Shown here one piece after another: positions 1 to 4,650 of a stretch of DNA of 6,188 bases. Source of the DNA: Ilumatobacteraceae bacterium (GTDB lineage Bacteria; Actinomycetota; Acidimicrobiia; Acidimicrobiales; Ilumatobacteraceae); assembly GCA_007122945.1 (NCBI GenBank), contig SKSP01000481.1:1-6188 (forward strand). The letters run 5' to 3'. The notes under the pieces were generated by a model. It saw only the letters and a list, made by a program, of their open reading frames with translations. It made no database searches and had not been told where the DNA came from. Position 1 is the first letter of the stretch. Each line of letters starts with the position of its first letter. Position numbers and translations under genes: made by a program.

Positions 1-1
1 C

Positions 2-655
2 GCGATCTGGGTGACGGTGTCGGCGCTCGACGACCCCACCGCCATCGTGTTGCGGATCGACGCGTCCAGCGGAGCAGTCGTGGGACGCCGTTCGTTGCCG
101 GGCGGGCGCCGAATCGACCAGCTCTCGGGGCTCGCGACAGTCGGGGATCGCGTCTTCGTCCTCGATCGTCCGGCTCGTACGTTGCTGGAGCTCGATCCCG
201 AGGAGTTCCTCCGGGACGCGTCAGCGGATCCGAACGCGCGCACCGAAGAAGAGGTCGGGACCCGGCACGAGGCCGAGGCCGAGATCCGGGCCCTGGTCGA
301 GGAGGTGTTCGACGCAGGAACCGATCCGGATCGGATGGCCGAGCTGATCGAGCACGGGGCGTCGCTCCACGAAGCGATCGCCGGGTTCAAGGCGTTCTTC
401 GAGGAACACCTCCCGGGTGAGCAGTACCGGGGTGAACTGCTGGCGGTGGATCACGGTGACGACATCGCCGACATCGCCGGCATCGACTATGCAGTGACGG
501 TCGGAGGTTCCCCCGTCGTCGAACCGCAGCGAGGCGAGGTCCGTCACGTCGACGATCGGTGGCTCCTGACCCGGGACACGTTCTGTGCGCTGGTGGGACT
601 CGGCGGCATCGAGTGTGCGCCCGTCGTCGTCGCCACGGACCTCCGCCGTCACTGA
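2..655 (+). CDS. Partial protein: beta-propeller-like end fused to NTF2/MTB12-like domain
   Basis: The gene is cut at its 5' end: the frame is open from base 2, before the first possible GTG (11), so the true start lies upstream. 217 residues are visible. Residues 1-70 read like the last strands of a beta-propeller (WVTVS, IVLRIDASSGAVVG, GLATVGDRVFVLDRPARTLLELDP), alternating short strands with D-x-x-S-G turns as in YVTN/PQQ-type blades. An acidic, helical linker follows (about 75-105). The last ~110 residues resemble the small cone-shaped NTF2-like domains of the MTB12/DUF4878 kind: two helices, then strands, ending in DRWLLTRDTFC and a second Cys in GIECAP. The two cysteines could form a disulfide if the domain is extracytoplasmic, but no signal peptide or membrane segment is visible in the part present. 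The family assignment is by pattern only and the function is unknown. It converges on the DUF222-HNH gene with 8 bp between the stops. Confidence 0.5.
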   Translation, partial: AIWVTVSALDDPTAIVLRIDASSGAVVGRRSLPGGRRIDQLSGLATVGDRVFVLDRPARTLLELDPEEFLRDASADPNARTEEEVGTRHEAEAEIRALVEEVFDAGTDPDRMAELIEHGASLHEAIAGFKAFFEEHLPGEQYRGELLAVDHGDDIADIAGIDYAVTVGGSPVVEPQRGEVRHVDDRWLLTRDTFCALVGLGGIECAPVVVATDLRRH

Positions 656-663
656 ACCCACGG

Positions 664-1896
664 TCACCCGGCACCGGGCGAGCGGGGTTCGTCGCTGTCC
701 TCGTCGTCATCTCCCTGCTGATGGTCGGGTGGGTGGGGGATCCAGCCGCGGGGTGGTCGTCGGATGCGCCAGCCGGTGGGTGCGGTGTTGCGGAGGTTGG
801 GGTTGCGGTTGTGGCGGGGGCAGTGGGCTCGGCCGTTGTCGAGTGATGTGGGGCCACCGTTGGCGTGTTCGTCGATGTGGTCGATGTCGCAGTACTCGGC
901 GGGTGCGTCACAGCCGCTGGGGTGGGTGCAGCGTCGGTCGCGGACTCGGATGGCTTTGCGGAGCGCGCCGGTGAAGGTGCGCCGGGGGGAGGTGGTGATG
1001 GGGTGGTCGGGGCCGTCGAACCAGATTCGTTCGATGTCGCAGCGGTTGAGGGTGGGGACGATGCCGAAGGTGGGGATCGGCACCCCGGAGAGGGTTTCGC
1101 AGAGATGCTCGGCGGTGTTCATGCCCAACACGAGGGTGAGCGAGATCCGCGGTGAGCGTCCTTGGTGGTACTCGTCGATGTCCAACGTGGCGGAGCGTTC
1201 GGCCATGAGCACGAGGGCATCGGCGCGGCGTTGGGCGGCGGTGCGCACACTGTTGGTGTTCTGGTCGTGTTCGTACAGTTGCCGTTCGAGCCGGTTCAAC
1301 TCCGCGAGGAACTCCTGTCCACCCACGGCGGGCAACAAGCCCTGGAGGTGGACCATCCCGTCGAAGGTGGCCGCCGCACTCAACTGGCGTTCCGCATGCC
1401 GCTTCTTCGCTCGCTTCTCGTCGTCGTCGGGGTCGTGGTGGCGGATCCAGTTGCGGATGACGCGGCGGGCGTCGTCGACGCCGATCCCGACACACGCGTC
1501 GACCAGGGCCTGTTCGTGCTGGTCGAAGATGTCGGGGCAGACCTTGCGGGCGTCGGACAACGCGTCGACACACCCGGGCTGCAACCGGCCGACCACCACG
1601 GCGGCGGCCACGAGGGGCATCGACCGCAGTTTCCGCGATCGGCGCACCAGCGTGGAGGCGTCGGTCTTGGCGATCCCGGTCTCGGCTTTCAACCGTGACG
1701 CGGGGCTCTTGGAGCCGTCCCCGGACCAGATGCCACGCGTGTCCCACACGTCGACCGTGGCGTACAGCAGGCCGTCGAGGCGGACCCGGCCGCGCAACAT
1801 GGTGAGCATCCGGGTGTGCACCTCGGCGTCGGTCGCCATGGTGAGGTCGTCGGCGGCCAGTTGGTCGAGGGTGTGGTCGAGGACAGCGGCGTCCAT
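664..1896 (-). CDS. DUF222 and HNH endonuclease domain protein (13E12-repeat family)
   Basis: 410 residues from ATG 1896. Residues ~1-310 form the mostly helical DUF222 region (MDAAVLDHTLDQLAADD at the N-terminus, the RAxAxVLMAER helix near 222-235). The C-terminus carries an HNH nuclease: C323, C329, C336, D339-H340, G347-G348, N354, H358-C359 and H362-N363, in the family arrangement CxIDHI...GGPTSLDN...HCPRHN. The cysteines probably bind structural zinc, while H340, N354 and H362 are the likely betabetaalpha-metal catalytic set. All key residues are present, so the nuclease looks intact. The tail (391-410) is acidic and low-complexity. The family is multicopy in many Actinobacteria and is known from the M. 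tuberculosis 13E12 repeats; its biological role and DNA target are unsettled. I chose ATG 1896 because the DUF222 N-terminus begins there and a promoter fits exactly upstream. An in-frame ATG at 1926 would add ten residues and overlap the LexA site. The gene is a single transcription unit, divergent from the oxidoreductase. Confidence 0.93.
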   Translation of the reverse strand: MDAAVLDHTLDQLAADDLTMATDAEVHTRMLTMLRGRVRLDGLLYATVDVWDTRGIWSGDGSKSPASRLKAETGIAKTDASTLVRRSRKLRSMPLVAAAVVVGRLQPGCVDALSDARKVCPDIFDQHEQALVDACVGIGVDDARRVIRNWIRHHDPDDDEKRAKKRHAERQLSAAATFDGMVHLQGLLPAVGGQEFLAELNRLERQLYEHDQNTNSVRTAAQRRADALVLMAERSATLDIDEYHQGRSPRISLTLVLGMNTAEHLCETLSGVPIPTFGIVPTLNRCDIERIWFDGPDHPITTSPRRTFTGALRKAIRVRDRRCTHPSGCDAPAEYCDIDHIDEHANGGPTSLDNGRAHCPRHNRNPNLRNTAPTGWRIRRPPRGWIPHPPDHQQGDDDEDSDEPRSPGAG

Positions 1897-1902
1897 ACAT
1901 CG

Positions 1903-1931
1903 AGGATAGCGAACACATGTTCTCATTGCAA
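1903..1931 (-). promoter_or_regulatory. Promoter of the DUF222-HNH gene, leaderless arrangement
   Basis: On the minus strand a -35 element TTGCAA (1926-1931; 4 of 6 match to TTGACA) is followed after exactly 17 bp by a -10 element TATCCT (1903-1908). Six bases then separate it from ATG 1896. With the usual 6-7 bp from the -10 element to the start point, transcription would begin at the A of the start codon, giving a leaderless mRNA. Consistent with this, no Shine-Dalgarno sequence precedes the ATG. Leaderless genes are common in Actinobacteria. The elements are seen directly; their activity is inferred. Confidence 0.6.
1910..1923. promoter_or_regulatory. LexA operator (SOS box)
   Basis: CGAACACATGTTCT matches the Gram-positive SOS-box consensus CGAACRNRYGTTYC at 13 of 14 positions and contains the full GAAC-N4-GTTC core of the mycobacterial box. 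It lies wholly within the 17-bp spacer between the -35 and -10 elements of the DUF222-HNH promoter, so bound LexA should block polymerase. Several 13E12-family genes of M. tuberculosis belong to the LexA regulon, which supports the reading. Whether LexA also affects the divergent oxidoreductase (start 2049, about 125 bp away) is unclear and seems unlikely. Confidence 0.75.
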
Positions 1932-2048
1932 CCCGAGATCGGAGAAGTGTCTCGACGGAGCCGGCACTGCGTTCGCCTCTCGTGGACGATCGGACGGCTC
2001 ACGGGCGGCGGGTCGGTCCACCGGTGACGAAGGTGACACGCTGGAGCC

Positions 2049-3071
2049 GTGCAGATCGGCTTGTACGCCCACACTCACGGCATCGGTCACCGTGATCGAT
2101 CGGGCAACCACACGCGCAGCACGCCGGCGCAGTTGCTCGATCCGGTCGGGGTCGCTCGAGCAGCCGAAGCGGCCGGCTTCCACTCGATGTGGTTCCCGGA
2201 CCACGTGTGCATGCCGCGCATCACGTCCAGCGCCCACGTCACGAACCGGAGCGGACGGCGCAGCTACGAGCCGCAGCACGAGATGCTCGACGCGATGGTG
2301 ACGATGGGGGCCGTCGCCGCGTCGACCTCGACGCTGAAGCTCGGCACGAGCGTGCTGATCGCGCCCTACCGGCACCCGCTGAGCGACGCTCGCCAGTTGG
2401 CGACCGTCGACGTGCTGTCGGGCGGCCGAGTGCTCGTCGGCGTGGGCGCCGGGTGGATGCAGGAGGAGTTCGACGCCCTCGGCGTGCCGTTCTCCGAGCG
2501 CGGTCGGCGGACCGTGGAGTGCATCGAGGTGTATCGGCGGGCGTGGACCGACGAAGCGGTCGCGAACGACGGCGAGCACTACCGGTTCGCCGACGTGTCG
2601 ATGGATCCCAAGCCGCTCGACCCGCCCCCGATCGTGTACGGCGGCGTGTCGCCGCTCGGTGCGCGGCGCGCAGCACGACACTGCGACGGCCTGTACCCGC
2701 TGTTCCTCGACCCCGGGCTCGATCCGGACTCGCGTCGTGATCTCCACGACATCGTGCGGGCGGAGCTCGACGGCATCGGTCGCGACCCGGCCACGTTCAC
2801 GATGATGGCGGCGACCGGTATCCGGCTCACGGATGACCCCGAGCCGGGCCCGGACGGTCGGTCGCGGATGCGGTGTGCCGGAACGGCGGACGAAGTGCTC
2901 GCCGACATCGAGGAGTTCGCCCGCGCCGGGTACTCGCTCCTCGTGTGCAAGATGGACTGTCCGAGCGGCGAGCTCGCCGAGCTGCTCGAACAGATCGAAC
3001 GGGTCGGCGAGGAGATCATCACAGCGGCGGCCGGGGTCGAGGCCGTCGGCGGATGGAGGTCCGGGTTGTGA
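2049..3071 (+). CDS. LLM-class F420-dependent oxidoreductase, TIGR03619-like
   Basis: 340 residues, a normal length for the luciferase-like monooxygenase (LLM) fold, a TIM barrel using reduced F420 (or FMN in some relatives). Family features in order: MQIGLYAHTHG at strand 1; AAEAAGFHSMWFPDHV (39-53), the hallmark helix-strand with the cofactor-side DH; LKLGTSVLIAPYRHP (97-110); ATVDVLSGGRVLVGVGAGW (118-136); EFxALGVPFSERGRRTVECIEVYRRAW (140-166); PPPIVYGGVSPLGARRAAR (192-210); and a C-terminal GTADEVLADIEEFARAG (278-294), the usual closing segment. This pattern is closest to the TIGR03619 group; the substrate cannot be deduced. The start is GTG 2049. AAGGTGA (2030-2036) is a weak, rather distant ribosome site, and GGAG at 2043-2046 is too close to serve. 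The stretch 1932-2048 contains no TA step, so no canonical -10 element is visible for this gene. The gene ends in a GTGA overlap with the SnoaL-like gene. Confidence 0.92.
   Translation: MQIGLYAHTHGIGHRDRSGNHTRSTPAQLLDPVGVARAAEAAGFHSMWFPDHVCMPRITSSAHVTNRSGRRSYEPQHEMLDAMVTMGAVAASTSTLKLGTSVLIAPYRHPLSDARQLATVDVLSGGRVLVGVGAGWMQEEFDALGVPFSERGRRTVECIEVYRRAWTDEAVANDGEHYRFADVSMDPKPLDPPPIVYGGVSPLGARRAARHCDGLYPLFLDPGLDPDSRRDLHDIVRAELDGIGRDPATFTMMAATGIRLTDDPEPGPDGRSRMRCAGTADEVLADIEEFARAGYSLLVCKMDCPSGELAELLEQIERVGEEIITAAAGVEAVGGWRSGL
3055..3059 (+). promoter_or_regulatory. Ribosome binding site of the SnoaL-like gene
   Basis: A perfect GGAGG lies inside the end of the oxidoreductase gene, 8 bases before GTG 3068. 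It decides the start in favour of GTG 3068 over the in-frame ATG at 3053, which precedes it and has no comparable site. Confidence 0.8.
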
Positions 3072-3565
3072 CGAACGACGAGACGATCGAACGACGGCTG
3101 CGCCGGCTGGAGGACGTCGAGCAGATCCGCGTCCTCAAGGCGCGCTACTGCGACCGGTGCGACGCCGGCTACGACGCCGACGGGATCGCGGCGCTGATGA
3201 CCGACGACGCCGTGTGGGACGGCGGCGCGACGTTCGGCGTGTTCGAGGGGCGTGAGGCGATCCGCGAGCACTTCCGCAACGCGTCGCAGCGGGTGTCGAT
3301 CGCCCGGCACCAGGTGATGAACCCGATGATCGAGGTCGAGGGCGACGACGCGACCGGGCAGTGGTTGCTGTTCCAGCCGTGCACCGTGGCCGCCGCCGGA
3401 GCGACCGACCGGGCGGTGTGGCTGGCGGCGACGTACCGCGATCGTTATCGCCGTGTCGACGGCCGTTGGCTCATCAGCGCCACCGTCATCGACGTCGCGT
3501 TCTTCACCCCGTACGACCGTGGCTGGGTCGAGGAGACGTTCCTCCCCGGCCGCGAGCCCCGTTGA
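3068..3565 (+). CDS. SnoaL-like (NTF2 fold) domain protein
   Basis: 165 residues, the usual size of a stand-alone SnoaL_4-type (scytalone dehydratase / SnoaL-like) protein with a cone-shaped alpha+beta barrel. Seen in order: a charged N-terminal helix (ETIERRLRRLEDVEQIRVLKARY), the family pattern RYCDRCDAGYDADGIAALMTDDAVWD (26-51), EGREAIREHF (60-69), RHQVMNPMIEVEGDDATGQW with H81, and AATYRDRYRRVDGRWLISATVI near the end. Y27, D47 and H81 occupy positions often seen as pocket residues in this family, but relatives range from dehydratases, isomerases and hydroxylases to non-enzymes, so the activity is open. It overlaps the oxidoreductase stop by 4 bases (GTGA), so the two are very probably translated together, and it may act on the same compound or its product. 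Confidence 0.88.
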   Translation: MTNDETIERRLRRLEDVEQIRVLKARYCDRCDAGYDADGIAALMTDDAVWDGGATFGVFEGREAIREHFRNASQRVSIARHQVMNPMIEVEGDDATGQWLLFQPCTVAAAGATDRAVWLAATYRDRYRRVDGRWLISATVIDVAFFTPYDRGWVEETFLPGREPR

Positions 3566-3573
3566 GACCGTCT

Positions 3574-3588
3574 CCGGACCGCGTCCGG
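3574..3588. terminator. Possible bidirectional hairpin between convergent genes
   Basis: CCGGAC-CGC-GTCCGG forms a perfect 6-bp GC-rich stem with a 3-base loop. It fills most of the 23-bp gap between the SnoaL-like stop and the hydrolase stop. There is no T-tract on either strand, so it does not look like a classical intrinsic terminator, though high-GC actinobacteria often use such hairpins. It is the only structure available to both convergent units outside coding sequence. Confidence 0.4.
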
Positions 3589-4650
3589 TCAGGGCGCCCC
3601 GACGACCGCGTCGCCGACGGCGTCGGTGGCCTCGAACGGGACGATGTGGCCGACCCCGGGGAGCTCGACGTAGCGAGCTCCGGGGATCAGCTGGGCGAGG
3701 CGCATCCCGTTGCCCACGGGGATGAGCGGGTCGTCCCGCCCGTGGATCACCATCGTGGGCGCCCGAACCAACCGGAGCCGGTCCGAACCGTGCCAGATCG
3801 AGATCGCCCGGAGCTGCGCGAACACGCCGGCGCGAGGTGTCGGTCGCTCGACGATCCGGTCGACGAGTTCGTCCATCGCCTCGGGACGTGCCGACGCGAA
3901 CTCGGGTGCCACCACGTTCGACCAGGAACGTTCGACGAAGTCGCGCAGCGGTTCCCCACGCGCCGGTGTGGACATCACGTCTGCGAGCACCGCATCGCCG
4001 GGGGCGAAACCGGCCGGTGCGGCGGGCCGGGTGCCGCACAGGACGAGGCGCTCGACCGATGCCGGGTGCCGGATGGCGACCTCCTGGGCGATCATCCCGC
4101 CCATCGACAACCCGACGAGCGTGGCGGCCGGGGCGCCGATCGCGTCGAGGACGTCGACGACGTCGTCGGCCATGCGGGCGATGGTGAACGGCGTCGGAGC
4201 GGTTCGGGAGTACCCGGTGCCCCGGTTGTCGATCCGAACGACGTCGTGCCGTTCGGTGAGGCGGTCGACGAGCGCCGTCGGCCACACGAGGCCCGAGGCG
4301 GTCCACCCGTTCAGGAGCACGACGACCGGGCGACCGTCGCCGACGCGGTCCGGACCGTGCCAGAACACCTCGGGGATGCCGGGTCCGGCGGCGGGCCGGC
4401 CGGGTGCCAGGCGGCGACGGTGTTCGAGCTCGGCGCGACGGCGACGGTCGCGGACGCTGCGGTGCCCGGTGGAACGCCCGAGCAGGCGCTCGCAGCGGTC
4501 GAGCTCGCGGCGTAGGAGCGCCTCGTAGCGGAACCCGGCATCGAAAGCGTCGGCGCCGATGGAGGTGCGGGCGGCGGGGAGCGCCACCGAGGCCGTGGCC
4601 CGCATCAGCGGCTCGGCGATGCGGGCCCGAACCGCTCGCCCGAGGGTCAC
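3589..4650 (-). CDS. Alpha/beta hydrolase with N-terminal extension
   Basis: 353 residues from GTG 4650. The alpha/beta-hydrolase core starts near residue 105: VVVLLNGWTASGLVWP (109-124) at the oxyanion loop, VVRIDNRGTGYS (137-148), the nucleophile elbow GLSMGG with S182, TMVIHGRDDPLIP with acid D307, and GVGHIVPFE with H335. The Ser-Asp-His triad is therefore complete. The oxyanion-loop motif is NG rather than the common HG. About 100 residues precede the core, rich in Arg and helical, with EALLRRELDRCERLLGR. Reaction: hydrolysis of an ester, thioester or similar bond; substrate unknown. The start is fixed by GGAGG at 4658-4662, seven bases upstream. GTG 4650 overlaps the TGA of the acyl-CoA ligase (GTGA), so the two are co-transcribed and probably translationally coupled. 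The reading frame stays open further upstream, into the ligase gene, but that part has no family features. Confidence 0.9.
   Translation of the reverse strand: MTLGRAVRARIAEPLMRATASVALPAARTSIGADAFDAGFRYEALLRRELDRCERLLGRSTGHRSVRDRRRRAELEHRRRLAPGRPAAGPGIPEVFWHGPDRVGDGRPVVVLLNGWTASGLVWPTALVDRLTERHDVVRIDNRGTGYSRTAPTPFTIARMADDVVDVLDAIGAPAATLVGLSMGGMIAQEVAIRHPASVERLVLCGTRPAAPAGFAPGDAVLADVMSTPARGEPLRDFVERSWSNVVAPEFASARPEAMDELVDRIVERPTPRAGVFAQLRAISIWHGSDRLRLVRAPTMVIHGRDDPLIPVGNGMRLAQLIPGARYVELPGVGHIVPFEATDAVGDAVVGAP
3654..3685. repeat. Long imperfect inverted repeat inside the hydrolase gene
   Basis: GGAGCTCG (3660-3667) pairs perfectly with CGAGCTCC (3674-3681) across a 6-base loop. After a 2-base bulge (3658-3659), CCCC (3654-3657) pairs with GGGG (3682-3685), for 12 pairs in all. 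It encodes hydrolase residues around PGARYVELPG, roughly 65 bases before the stop. It may be a by-product of Leu/Glu/Pro codons. Confidence 0.5.

Noticed and set aside
460..483. Short tandem GACATCGCC units in gene 1
   Set aside because: Only two copies, explained by the codons for DIADIAGID.
667..678. CCCG-GCAC-CGGG hairpin at the first convergent junction
   Set aside because: Only a 4-bp stem, inside the last codons of the DUF222-HNH gene and without a T-tract; not enough for a terminator.
1017..1033. CGAAC-N7-GTTCG resembling a second SOS box inside the DUF222-HNH gene
   Set aside because: The 7-base spacing is incompatible with a LexA site (4 bases needed) and it is in coding sequence.
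764..1909. 381-codon open frame on the plus strand opposite the DUF222-HNH gene
   Set aside because: Shadow frame typical of high-GC DNA; its translation has no family features, while the opposite strand carries a complete DUF222-HNH protein.
1897..1926. ATG 1926 as the start of the DUF222-HNH protein
   Set aside because: It would place the LexA box and -10 element inside the coding sequence, and the added ten residues (MRTCVRYPRC) do not look like the family N-terminus.
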